Source: Symsagittifera roscoffensis
Taxonomy: Eukaryota > Xenacoelomorpha > Acoela > Convolutidae
Direction: 5' to 3'
DNA length: 60,000 nt
Assembly: GCF_963678635.1 (NCBI RefSeq)
Contig: NC_087068.1
Location: 46,703,785 to 46,763,784, forward strand
Part shown: piece after piece, positions 10,558 to 20,624 of the stretch
Layout: each line of letters starts with the position of its first letter
How positions within the stretch are numbered: the stretch's first letter is position 1
Notes under the pieces: model-generated
Told to the model about the DNA's origin: nothing
The model's input: only the letters and a program-made list of their open reading frames with translations
The model's database searches: none
Translations under genes and position numbers: made by a program

Positions 10558-11160
10558 CTACACCGAGGCATCGATTAGGAGCCGCGATTTCAGCCGCTCA
10601 GTACATATCCCCAATGGCTAGATTTGACCCTAACCAAAGTGCTGGAACACCGCCTCAAGTATCATCCGTATTTGGAGCCAAACCAAAAGAACCTCCAGCT
10701 TCATCATCAAATGCAACAAACGAAACAGCAAACACAGAAACCGAGGAAAATGAAAAAGACTTGGGCGAAAATGAAGGAGATGAAATAGAAGTCGTGTTTT
10801 CTCGTTCTGAGGATCCAAACGACGAGAACAAAGAATTAGTGGAAAAGTTCAAATTACCGCCTCTATTTTACGACTCGCTTAACAAACCCGACTGCTCTGG
10901 ATGTGTTGGCTGTGGTGATGATCCAGCGACAACTAATATGCGTATTTATAAAGACAGCGATAAAGTTACTAGTGAAGAATCTGAAAAAGTTGCTGAAAAT
11001 GTGAAAACATCTGGCGACGATGAAGAAGGCGTGAAATCTCTAGATGCAAATAAAACGAGTGGGTTTTTGTTCGGAAATCAAGTCTCGTCTGATTTTTCAT
11101 TTGCATCACTTGCCAGTAGTGCAACTGCGCAAAGCGGTGCTTTCGGAGCAACACAGCCCG
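10558..11160 (+). CDS. RanBP2/Nup358-like nucleoporin, exon with IR-like LPP motif and CxxC
   Basis: 603-base exon between TTGATTAG and CCCG/GTAAGT, phase 1 both sides. After a basic start (TPRHRLGAAISAAQY) it has FG-type words (SVFGAK), a long Glu/Asp/Asn-rich stretch, then EVVFSRSEDPNDENKELVEK leading to FKLPPLFYD. This matches the KPT..LKLPPTFF motif repeated in the internal region of vertebrate RanBP2 that carries its SUMO E3/UBC9-binding activity. It is followed by DCSGCVGCGDD, a CxxCxxC word. More FG motifs (GFLFG, GAFGATQ) close the exon. Whether SUMO ligase activity is retained cannot be judged from sequence. Confidence 0.85.
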
Positions 11161-11459
11161 GTAAGTTATTGAGTTTTTCGTGGCAGTTGAGTAGTATCGT
11201 GTTTCCAAGGTGTCCTCTCGGAACAAGTAAAGTAATGTTTATTCTTGGATGAGAAACAATTAACCGAAGATATTTCTTTTACCTTTAATAGAGAAAGTGT
11301 TTCAAAAATGAAAACAGAAAGGAAGTTTCCACTGTAAGAAGGATTGAGTTCAAATTATCGTTTTTTTTCGCGCAAATAGTATGATACGGTTTTTGATTTA
11401 ATCTTTCATCGTTGTTTCCTACGCGAAGGAACTATTGTCGAGTTAAAACTTTTATTCAG

Positions 11460-11694
11460 GAAAATCCAGCAGTTTTACTCCGAAGCCTCTCTTCGCTGGT
11501 CTCAGCCTGGGAGGCGCAACTTCATCCGCAGGTGGCGAGGGGGATTCGAACCCGGGCGAGGAGAGTGGGAATGTGGAAAACGAGGAGAATGACATTCACT
11601 TCAAACCAATCGTGCAGCTGAGCAAAGTTGAGACGACTGGCAGTGATGAGAATGACAATGAGACTGTGTTTAGTGCGAGGGCGAAACTCTTCAG
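11460..11694 (+). CDS. RanBP2/Nup358-like nucleoporin, start of Ran-binding domain
   Basis: 235-base exon, entering in phase 1 (TTTATTCAG) and leaving in phase 2 (TTCAG/GTTATT). It begins with an FG-like linker (FTPKPLFAGLSLGG), passes through an acidic patch, then IHFKPIVQLSKVE and VFSARAKLFR, the first beta strands of a Ran-binding domain (family consensus F.PIV.L...E...GEE.E..LF..RAKLFRF). This is the domain that clasps RanGTP's C-terminal switch on the cytoplasmic face of the pore. Three codons after the donor an intronic stop would end the frame, supporting the splice. Confidence 0.88.
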
Positions 11695-11994
11695 GTTATT
11701 TCATTCTGCCTAAATATGAACTGATTTGAGGATGAATTGAATTATTGACTATAAAGCACCAATACATAGCAAGAGTAGTTGGTTGCTGTGCATTCTGTTG
11801 GTTGATGTGTGTTGAAATTGTCGACCACAAAAAACTTTAAAAATTTGTGCAGTTTTTTGTGCGCGGTATGATAAGAAAGAAAAAAGCTTCGAAGTTTAGT
11901 GAGCTAATCGTAGTCGATTACAGTTGTCCTCAAAGAACGAAAATGTCCTCAAGGAAGCGCTAAGCGCTCGAAGAAAAACGCTGAAACAAAAATC

Positions 11995-12084
11995 TGTGAC
12001 TAATTTTTAAGAGTAATGAACGTAGTGGGTACTCTTTTATAGGAAACCACAGCTTTTTTCCTGACGTGACTCTGGCTCCGATGT
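11995..12084 (+). repeat. Chimeric fragment: R1-like left end joined to an echo of the last Nup358 exon
   Basis: AAGAGTAATGAACGTAGTG (12009-12027) is the best match in the window to the left end of the R1 repeat. About 15 bases later, 12043-12084 (AACCACAGC...CCTGACGTGACTCTGGCTCCGATG) matches 12823-12864 of the last coding exon with only about four differences. The echo is out of any exon and is followed by an in-frame TAG, so it is a non-coding partial duplication. Confidence 0.7.
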
Positions 12085-12131
12085 AGTTGTTTATAAAAAA
12101 AGTAATCTCACTGTTTGTGGATATTTCATAG

Positions 12132-12231
12132 GTTCCAAAATGGGGAGTGGAAGGAGCGCGGGGTGGGGGAACTGAAAGTGCAGAGGTATATTCCGAAGAA
12201 TGTGGGTCGTGTCATTATGCGACGAGATGCG
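12132..12231 (+). CDS. RanBP2/Nup358-like nucleoporin, middle of Ran-binding domain
   Basis: 100-base exon between ATTTCATAG and GATGCG/GTGAGT. It enters in phase 2 and leaves in phase 0. It encodes WKERGVGELKVQRY and VIMRRD, the most conserved strand pair of Ran-binding domains (family words WKERG.G..K.L and R..MRR). Both splice junctions fall where the domain alignment with RanBP1/RanBP2 continues without gap. Confidence 0.92.
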
Positions 12232-12806
12232 GTGAGTGCCTTTGTCGCCTTTACTACTTTCTTAAATACCAAAAACTTAATATTTTATTCCAGTATTCAT
12301 TGAAAAGCTGTTTCAAGCTTACAAAATTTATCAATAAGAATAATCATCACAAATCATTCAAAGCCAATAAACACAGCCTTTCTAGAAATATAAACAGGCC
12401 AATAAACCTGAAATGAAAATGAACGAAAAATGACAGAACAATCTCATAAACTTATCTAAGATCCGACGTCCCAGTGCTATCATTGCTAGATTAATTTTTC
12501 CTTCTTTTTGTGGGTTTGGTTGGTTGAGAATTTTTCTTGCATCAGGCGTTTTGAACCCACAGTCAATAGTAGCCCTGGAGGTTTGAAATGAAGTTTAAAA
12601 ATACGAGGTTTACAAATAACTGTATTTGTGTTGCGGTTTTTTCCTAAGTATTATTCTTTAGAATAAAGGAATTTTTTTCTTTTAAAGAAAATTTTTTTTT
12701 ACAAATTAAGATTTCTTTTACAGAAAAATAAAAATATATTCGGTTCAATTCGGTTCAAAAAGTAACAGTTTTGACATGTCATATGAATGTAATTGTTTTT
12801 TTCCAG

Positions 12807-13025
12807 ATTTTGAAGCTGTGTGCAAACCACAGCATTTTTCCTGACATGGCTTTGGCTCCGATGCCAAACAGCAGTGGAAAGGCATTCGTTTGGTCAGCCA
12901 CAGACTTCTCTGACGACACAGAAGGCTCTATCGAGAAACTGTGTGTGAGATTCAAGAATGCAGAGTTGGGATCCCAATTTGAAGAGAGTTTCAACAAGAT
13001 GAGAGAACTGACTCAAACTGAATAG
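12807..13025 (+). CDS. RanBP2/Nup358-like nucleoporin, last exon and stop
   Basis: Terminal exon after the polypyrimidine tract TTGTTTTTTTCCAG, in phase 0, ending in TAG. It supplies the second half of the Ran-binding domain: ILKLCANHSIFPDM, then FVWSATDFSD, LCVRFKNAELGSQFEESF. The protein ends 20 residues later. In vertebrate RanBP2 the last Ran-binding domain is followed by a cyclophilin domain; none is seen here before the stop. The visible 3' flank lacks an AATAAA in its first few hundred bases. Confidence 0.9.
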   Translation: MLKLCANHSIFPDMALAPMPNSSGKAFVWSATDFSDDTEGSIEKLCVRFKNAELGSQFEESFNKMRELTQTE

Positions 13026-13469
13026 TTACAATCAGAAATGCAGACGGCGTTTTGATGGATTTCATTTGATGTATACTTAACTGAACTCAACCAAAATTCT
13101 TTTGAAATAAGTGTTGATTTTTTTTCTGTTTTTTTTCATGCTGTGTATTTGCTTGATATAAGGGAATGGCAGTTAAATTGATTGATGTGTGCATATTGAA
13201 TGGGAAGTAATACGCTTCCGTTAACGATGCATTTAATTTACGATTTTAAAGTAATTGTTTTCAGATGTTTTAGAGCAATGATGTATCAAAAAAAAAGAGA
13301 GAAAAGTTGAAGCCATATTTTGTGGCGAGGTTATTTTTTTTTTCATGTTATTTTACTTTTGAATACTACTAATGAAAAATTTTGTGGTTGGATCTTAATT
13401 GCCGGCGAAGCTAAGATAAAGAAAAAATGTTGCCGATGGTTATCTCTAATATGATGACCTATGAAGTCT

Positions 13470-13847
13470 CCGACTTTTTTGCTTGTTTTGATTTCTGTGA
13501 TTTTAAAGTTCAGTTAATTTTTGTTTGTTAAAAAGAAGGCAAACTCCACTATCGAACAACCAAACCCCAACGGTCACAAAAAACATCCTGAACTTCTAGT
13601 TTAGAAAGTGGAACCTAATTAGCAGATTTCCCAGCGAAATAAAATCTTTACTAATTCATCCAGTTTTCTCAAATTGGGTTAATTAATTGGCAAAATTGTC
13701 GATAAAAAGTTGTTGTAGAAACTCAAAAAGGCTTGGGCGATCTATTTTTTCTTCGAAAATCGAAGTCTTAGATCTTTTCTAAAAAGCATGTTTTTTTTCT
13801 GTTTCTTTGCTTTCATTACTCTTTTCCAAATGTCAGTTGGCTATGTT
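13470..13847 (+). repeat. R1 family interspersed repeat, copy 5
   Basis: Shares CTCCACTATCGAACAACC and the CACAAAAAAC...CTTCTAGTTT...AAGTGGAA middle with copy 3, then TTTCCCAGCGAAATAAAAT, CAGTTTTCTCAAATTGGGTT and the right end CTTTCATTACTCTTTTCC, TGTCAGTTGGCTATGTT. Its left terminus is diverged. It lies in the 3' flank of the nucleoporin gene, showing that the family is not confined to introns. Confidence 0.6.
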
Positions 13848-14017
13848 CAACTTGCAACTTTACAGCGGCTTGATTTTGGAGTCTTGTTTTCCAAAATCCT
13901 TGGTCAAGAGGAGCTCTAATTAGAAGAGCCTCTCCGACATTTTTATTATCGCCACAAAAACAATTGATTAGTTTAATGTGATTCTGTTAACGTGCGAAAG
14001 AACGAAATGGTTTTTGC

Positions 14018-14560
14018 TTAATTAGGTCTTAATGTTTTCTGCAGGAAAATCTTGAAATACGCTAAAAAACTAACTGAAGTGCCTCATATTTAATAATGCA
14101 TTTATGAGTTAACTTTTAGTTTTTAAATCAAGTTATTTTGCTGTAAGGAAATCAAATGGCTCTACAGTTATGAAACCGGAAACGTCACAAAATTTTATTC
14201 AATTGACACAGTTTTCTTAAGATGGAGGAGCAGATTTTGGGGAGGGGTTCTTACCATGCCGGAACGTCACCTTTCTCTCTCTCTCTCTCTCATGGATTCG
14301 ACCCCCTCACCAACCAAAGGTTGGCATTATTCTATGAAATCCATTTTCGGGCTACCGTCCCCCTTGAGTACACCCTAGATCTGCCCCTGCTAACATGTGT
14401 TAAGATCCTACAGATAGTGATAATCAAAACAGCGCTGGAAACTCAAAGCGCTTCAACCTGGTATATTTTTTCTTCAAAAACAAAAATGTTTTAAGTCTCT
14501 GTCTTTTTCCATTTATTTGTTGTTTTAAAATTTTTGAACCTTCTGTAGGTTATGGTCTTG
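14018..14560 (+). repeat. R1 family repeat, copy 6, split by a nested element
   Basis: 14018-14223 matches the R1 left half (AATTAGGTCTTAATG...GCAGGAAAATCTTGAAAT) and 14400-14560 resembles the right half (AACTCAAAGCGCTT...TTTTTTCTTC...TCTTTTTCCATTTATTTG). The break corresponds to the insertion of the 14224-14399 element. More degraded than the other copies. Confidence 0.5.
14224..14399. mobile_element. ~176-bp hAT-like MITE nested in an R1 repeat, with CT microsatellite
   Basis: The flanks TTAAGAT (14217-14223) and TTAAGAT (14400-14406) are an exact 7-bp duplication. The inner ends GGAGGAGCAGATTTTGGGG and CCCTAGATCTGCCCCTGC are imperfect inverted repeats related to the GCGGATCTAGG ends of the 1147-1480 element. 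A (CT)n run of roughly 20 bases (about 14269-14290) lies inside. Confidence 0.6.
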
Positions 14561-16159
14561 TATTGAACAACAGAAGTTGCAAACGTAGTATTATACGGTT
14601 TATCCATTTTTCTAAAGCAAGTTATACGCTTCTGTGCAAATATTTGTGCAAAGATGTGGAGTTGAAATCCTTCCTATGAAAACGCGTTCATGTTTTTCTG
14701 GAATTTATTATGAAAATCTATGCAAAAAGGCTACAACATAGCATAAAAAGTAGTGTTTGGAGGTCAGAGCCCAAATCCGGTAAAAGCAGGTTTCTAATTT
14801 GAAAATTGAGGCGCGTATTTTAGGCAATACTGGCGATTTTTTTTTATAATTTTAAACTGAAGCTTTAAATTAATGTCTAACAACTGAGTGTTACACCCAA
14901 GTCAAATTTACTTAAATATTGCTTTGTTGAAATCATAAAAAAATCCAAAATGTGTCTTTTGCGGGCCCTCGACATGCCTCGACTTTTGCTCTATGCTGCA
15001 CTTTTTGTTCAAATATATGGTTTAATGAAATGAAAACTCTTATTATCTATACGCATCTGATTAAAAACAGCCAGCAAATCGGAAACTAGAGTTTTTTTAA
15101 AGCAAATGGTCTAACAGAAGCACTTCGCAATGAGATTCCTTGAAACAACTTTGGTAATTTTTGAACTTGTTCCATTTGAACTTTACTGATTCCTACCTTG
15201 TTTGACTGTCCGCAATTATGTCATAATCGGACTCCAATAGCTAATGCTATCTTGTAACTAAAGTATAAGAAAAACTAATGGCCAAGATTCCCAAGAATCA
15301 TTTGTCAATCAGTTTCTGGTATTGTTTTAAAAGTTTTATTGTTTGGTATTGCACAGGCGACATTTTTTATGATAACACTTTAATTTGTTCTATGCGTAGA
15401 ATTTTTTTTTCTAAATGAATGGTTTAATTCCATTTAAATGAAGCTCTTTAATATAACAATCATAATAAATTGTTTGCAAATTAGATTCCATTCATTGTAA
15501 AAGTTACTACATTTACTAACAAACGTAATCACATTGCGAGAACGCCGTGGAACTATGCAGCCCGTTTTCAGGCGCCTCTGATCCTGCTATGACTTCTGTT
15601 ATTTTTAAATATCGATAGTTAATCAAGAAATCAAAAAAAAAGATTTAATGATTTAAAGAAGAAAAAATTTTTGGAGCGAAAAAAGCGGAAATTTTCAGCA
15701 GTATACCTACCCTTGACAGCAAATCTTTTTTTTAAATACTAATTTTACTCAAAAATGAGTTTAAACAGTTGATAACTTTCTAGAATAAAATTGTCCAAAA
15801 ACTCATGGTTGAAGATTTTTAATTGATATTGTGTGCAGCTCTGAATCTTGGTAACAAAATCGGGGTAGTTTTTTAGAACAAAGTTGAAAAGTTTTCTAAT
15901 TCTAACGTTTACAGAAGTTTTTGATTACCCTTTGATTGCACAGGCATCTGCCTAGCTAAAAAAACTCTCTTATTCAAAATTGTGTTCAAACTATTCTCAG
16001 TTACAGCTTCCTGGACAATGGCCGATATGCACTCTTTTCTCAAAACCTTACATAGTAACTTTAATATTTCATAGATATGTATTTATTTACGAAGTATATT
16101 TTGCGTTTTTGTCTCAGTTCTTCGATGCTTTCGTTTCTTCTTTTAAAACAAATATTTTT
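14561..16159. other. Intergenic, nothing recognised
   Basis: AT-rich sequence with stop codons in all frames and no repeat ends that I could match elsewhere in the window. The open frame 15980-16162 has a composition no different from its surroundings. Confidence 0.6.
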
Positions 16160-16189
16160 TAGAAGCCGTTAAATTTTAAATTCAATTGT

Positions 16190-17400
16190 TTCTAATTTCG
16201 TTTTGCCTGTTGACGCATAAGCCGAAACCCCGTACTGTAAAATGGGTTTCACATAAGCGTTATATGCTTTCAATAGTTGATCTTTACCTAAAGTTTTCCC
16301 CAACCTGTAATACCTCCCACAAAACCTTGGCAATTTATTTTAAAGTTTTGTAATATGATCAGTAAAGGAAAGCTTAGAGTCAGTTTGAACACCTAAGTAT
16401 CGGAACGATTGTTTTTATTCAATAATTATTCCATTCATTTTGACATCTGATTTACCGCTGCTCTTCTTAGATAGTATCATTGTTTTTGTTTTATCTTCAT
16501 TTAAGGGCAGCTTGTTTTTTTCTAGCCAACTTGCTGTTTTGTCCAACGCTTCTTGATGTTTACCGGTTAAGTCCCTGTTTCTAGCTGTTGTTTTTATGAC
16601 AGTGTCGTCTGCATATAAAATCAGATTACTTTCACTTTTTTCATTTAGCTCAATATCATTTATATAAATGATGAATAGAAGTGGGCCTAGTATGGATCCC
16701 TGTGTTACTCCATAATTCACATTTTTATTTTGAGAGCGTTTGGTTTTAGTGGCAACGTAATGTTGTCGGTTTTTTAAATAAGATTTTAGAAGATCAAAAA
16801 CAGGTCCCCGAAAACCATATGCGTCACATTTCTCAAGTAAAAGAATGTGGTCAACTGTAGCAAAGGCTTTCTTAAGGTCAATGAATGTGCGCTGTGTCTT
16901 CGTGTCATTCGAATCCCAATCTTGACGCCTTCTTCTTTTAGGGTTATCAAAGCATCAATTGTACTCCTTTTTGATCTGAACCCAAACTGTCAATTTTGTA
17001 GTAACTGATACTTAGTGAGATATGGGTTCATTCTGTTATAAATGACCCGCTCAAAAATTTTACCAACAACTCGTAAAAGAGAAATTGGCCTGTAATGTGA
17101 TGGGTATAGATCATTGCCTTCTTTGAAGAGAGGTTTAACTTTAGCCATTTTGAAACTGTCTGGAAAGACTTGTCTATCCAAACATTTTTGTAAAAGTTTT
17201 GTCAAAACTGGACAAATTTTTTCCAAGTAATAGGGATTAAGTCCATATGTATCCAAACTAAACTTGGTTTTTAGCGATTCGATTATATTTGAAGTTTCAC
17301 TTTGCGTTATATTAGCTAAAAACATTGAGTTAATTTGCTTTTTGACTCTTAATTCTTTTGAAGTAATAAAATTCCTCGCCAATTTCTCTCCAATATTTGC
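16190..17400 (-). pseudogene. LINE ORF2 reverse transcriptase remnant
   Basis: Fragments on the - strand in order: SHYRPISLLRVVGKIFERVI (finger, about 17110-17040), FRSKRSTIDALIT, FIDLKKAFATVDH (motif A, catalytic Asp retained), VTQGSILGPLLFIIYINDI (motif B, 16720-16640) and LILYADDT (motif C, YADD intact, about 16620). SFRYLGVQTDSKLSF and YVKPILQYGVSAY (16400-16230) belong to the thumb. The pieces lie in different frames with stops between, so it is a pseudogene. A non-LTR RT of the CR1/L2 type is the best fit. Confidence 0.85.
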
Positions 17401-17983
17401 AAAGAAGTCGTTAAATTCATCAACATTTATGTTTTTTTTTTCATGGTCGTTGTTTTTGGTAGCACATGTTAGGTCATTGTACAGACGGAAAAATTCTCTG
17501 CTGTTGTTGTTGGATTCCAGTCGTAATTTGTTTTGATAAAATGCTTTTTTTCCGACTCAGCATTTTGCGAACTAATTTTTTTTTTGAGATTCAAATTTAC
17601 TTCTGGCTTCAGCGGTTCCAGTTTTTAAAAAAGTTTCCTAAATCGGTGCTTTTTCGATGCTGCATTTTTCAATTCATTATCAACCCAGTGCTTCGAAGTT
17701 TTTCTATTTGATGTTTTTTTCTGGTAAAAAAGATTCAATGTTATTTCTAAGATTTTCATTCAGCAATAAAAAAAAAGCTCATCGCAAATAAATTGGCTAA
17801 TTTTTGTTTCAACTTCTAATAAATTTTCATATAAAGACTCATTTATTTCTTTCAGAAAAGATTCCGATTCAAGTTTGTACCATGGTCGGGCTTTGGTAAT
17901 AAAAGGTTCATTTTTGCTTGTTTGTGCTGTTGCGTTTAAAATTACTCCATCATGATCAGTTACCGATGTTTTAAAGATGGTTA

Positions 17984-18586
17984 CTATTTTTTTACATTGG
18001 AAAAAAACAGATCTATACACGTCTTGCTGGTCTTAGTTTCTCTGGTTGCTTCATTTCCATTTTGTAGGAAAAGATCGTTTCCATTTAACTTACTTAGAAG
18101 TTCAGAGAGTCGTTTACTCTTTCTTAAAACATTAATGTTAAAGTCACCACAAAGTAAATGATGTGTAGATGGTGCCACTATAATATCATCCAAAACCTTT
18201 TGTAGTATAAGGAGTGTCTGAGTTTTTACCGCGCTAGGAGGAATACAAACACACGTAATAATTGTATTTTTTAGTTTTTCATTTGTAATTTTGACGCTTA
18301 ATATTTGAATGTTGTTACAACTTGTTCTTTTTATTATTTCATAAATTATTCCACATTTTAAATATAAGCATACGCCTCCTCCTCTACGCTTACGAGAACT
18401 TTCAATGAGAGGTTGATATTCTTTTAATTTGAAAATATTGAAATTCTGGTTTGATAAAAGCCAGGTTTTGGTGCAACATATAGCGCTAGGCAAATAATTT
18501 AGTTGAGTTAGACTAACTTGAAATTCGTCTTTGTTTTTTGGTATTGATCTTATATTTTGCAAAAGAACCTGCTCAGTGGTATTCAT
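17984..18586 (-). pseudogene. LINE ORF2 AP-endonuclease domain, catalytic site damaged
   Basis: A 200-codon open stretch on the - strand starting MNTTEQVLLQNIRSIPKNKD. It follows the exonuclease-endonuclease-phosphatase fold of CR1/L2-type LINEs: NIRSI at the start, KTWLLSN where the family has ETWL, GGGVCLYLK, CGDFNINVL (GDFN kept) and CIDLFFSN where the family has IDHIF. The Glu to Lys in the ETW motif and the loss of His in the last motif would remove metal-binding and catalytic residues. The open frame ends before the RT fragments; 17980-17400 bridges them without clean coding. Confidence 0.78.
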
Positions 18587-18914
18587 GATATACTGCCTTT
18601 TGTGTCTTTGTTGATCTGAGATAGAAAAAAAAACAAACGATGATCAAAAATCATGAACTCCTTCGGTTGGTCTGAAAGTTTTTCCCTTCTACCTCCTGAT
18701 GTTTCATACGTTGTTCTTGTATGTAAGCAATATCGTTAAAGTTGCTGTTTAGGAAACAAAAAGTTTCTTGATTTGCCGTGTTTTCAATTTAACTTCTTCA
18801 CTGTAGAGACCTGAAGTTTCCTCTTTTACATCCAAGTTTTACAACAAAAAAATTAATCATAATAAAATTAAAATTTAGGTAAATTTTAATTTCCAGATAG
18901 AAAATAAAAGTTTC

Positions 18915-19050
18915 CAGTTAGTGTCGACTCCGCGTTATCACAGAGCACACCAAAGTTCACTCGCATAACCAGTCCATAAGCCCCTTTCCAGGCTTAGAGG
19001 TCGCGTTATCACGACCAACCTGGAGCGCTCGCGTTATCTGAAGCAGGGCA
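18915..19050. repeat. Possible pogo/Tigger-like terminal remnant with CGCGTTATC repeats
   Basis: Starts near CAGTTAGTGTCGACTCCGCG and contains CGCGTTATCAC twice, CGCGTTATC a third time and a related TCGCATAACC. Repeated CGCGTTATC words behind a CAGT start resemble the ends of pogo/Tigger-class DNA elements, but the opposite end was not found. It lies in the gap between LINE ORF1 and ORF2 and may explain that gap. Family assignment is a guess. Confidence 0.35.
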
Positions 19051-19469
19051 AATGGAACTGACAGTCTGATTTCAATCAGAATTTGATTATGACTAACAAT
19101 ATGAAACAAACAAAAAGTTTGGGTTATGTTGTTTCTGACATAATTTGACTTATTTGAAATTTTAAACCAAATTGTAAGAAGTGGGGAAAAAATCCAAAAA
19201 GTCATTTCCTTAGTTCAAAGGAATAAAAAATGAAAGCAATATTATAATTAATATAAACAAGTTAACAAGTTAAGTTAGTGCAGAGTTGCACGGCGTTTTA
19301 GTATCAACTCATTTTATCGTTCATTTTATCATAACACAATGTATGAAATACTCAACGAAAAGTTTCAAATCGTGTAACTAATTAGAGTTTATGAGTCTAT
19401 TTGTTGCTCATATATGGTTTTTTTGCCCTCCGGTGAGACTCTATCGCTTGCACCTCTGCTGCTTTTGTT

Positions 19470-20160
19470 AGCCTCAACAAATTTTGTTAACCTCAGCATT
19501 TGGTTCTAATTTATTAAGATCATCCAAGCTCATGACTTTCATATACTTTTTTGATCCATTTTCACGAGTAACTGCAACTGATACTATGCAATTGTTGGTC
19601 ACCGTCTCCAACCCTATTCGAACAGCAGTTGCTTTGATGTCTGCGTCAGCTTTAGGCAATGTTTAATTTAAAATAAAAGACTTTTGGTTTATTGGGTTGA
19701 TCTTTTTCTAAGAGCCCTTCTATTTTTTCCAGACTTGCGTTTTGTCCTCGAAGTAAATGAATTTGCATTTTTTGCTGGGAAGGAAAATACCTGTATCAAT
19801 AGGCAGGACATGGCAAGCTTTCACACCTTCATACTTAATTGTTATACCCAAAAAAACTCTTGAAAAATTGTAGTGTTTCCATTATTACGTCTCTCACATT
19901 GCGCGCATCGTAAGGAGGATTCAATAATATAAAACTATCTTTTCTTGAATATCTTTCCTGAGCACGCAGTCGTTCCTGCATGTCCCGTTGATTTTTTTCC
20001 AACTCTTAAATACGCAATTGTTGAGCACCCGAAATCATTTTAAGACCATCAATTTCTTTTTGTAACTCGCTCACCTTAGTGTCACTTGTTTTACTCACGG
20101 AACCTCGAGCAGGGGTGGAGCTGACTGACGTTCCCACCAAAACATCTTGTTGATCCACAC
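19470..20160 (-). pseudogene. LINE ORF1-like nucleic-acid-binding protein remnant
   Basis: On the - strand 20150-19900 reads a Ser/Thr-rich start, a coiled-coil-like stretch (VSELQKEIDGLKM, ELEKNQRDMQERL) and QERYSRKDSFILLNPPYDAR. It continues with VKACHVLPIDTGIF and KCKFIYFEDKTQVW (19860-19740), then a C-terminal open piece (19659-19474). A coiled coil followed by RYSR(K/R)(D/N) and ACH.LP words is the pattern of LINE ORF1 proteins, which coat the element RNA. An in-frame stop after RI and further shifts break it. Same strand and order as the ORF2 below it. Confidence 0.65.
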
Positions 20161-20624
20161 CTATGATAAATAAGCCGTCAAATAAGAATTTTTAAAAAAA
20201 TTTATAATAGTGTATCTTGGATAACAAAAATTAGGGAGTTATTAATTGAATAAAGTCAATCAGGAGAAATTTTGGAAGATTGAATCTCAATTGCTTTAAA
20301 TCAAATCGACCTCAGGGTTCTTAATAATCAATTACTTTTATCAATGTCAAGGATTGTTTTTAAACGAAAGTTTTGGCCAGAAAGAGAACTCGCAATAGAT
20401 TTCAAGTTTGTGTCTCTTTTTGTGTCGATTCAATTCAAATTTGTGTCTTTTTTTCTCGAGGTCAACCGATTGTTCGCTCTTTCGCATCTTTTCTCTTTCT
20501 CGTTTCATTCCTGATTTCATATATTGCACAAACAGCTGTGGCAAAACAAAAGACAAGGTATGTAATTTATTTAAAACTACATGCTTAGTTAAAACTAAAG
20601 TGTTTTTTTTTGTTTCGTTTTGAA

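Larger units (their letters stand above)
16160..20165 (-). mobile_element. Decayed two-ORF LINE (non-LTR retrotransposon)
   Basis: Reading the - strand from 20165 down there is an ORF1-like coding remnant (20160-19470), a gap, an endonuclease domain (18586-17984) and a reverse transcriptase (about 17400-16190). Endonuclease before RT and the RRGGGVCLYLK and CGDFN words fit the CR1/L2/Jockey group. The element is broken by stops and shifts. The expected 3' end is near 16160; no poly-A tail or target duplication could be fixed. The ORF1-ORF2 gap (19470-18590) is longer than usual and contains a separate repeat (18915-19050). Confidence 0.8.

Noticed and set aside
11505-11550. GGATTCGAACCCGGGC word resembling a tRNA B-box
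   Set aside because: It lies within a coding exon with continuous frame and no tRNA fold around it.
18957-19205. 82-codon - strand frame
   Set aside because: Overlaps the CGCGTTATC repeat block; no resemblance to LINE ORF1 or ORF2.
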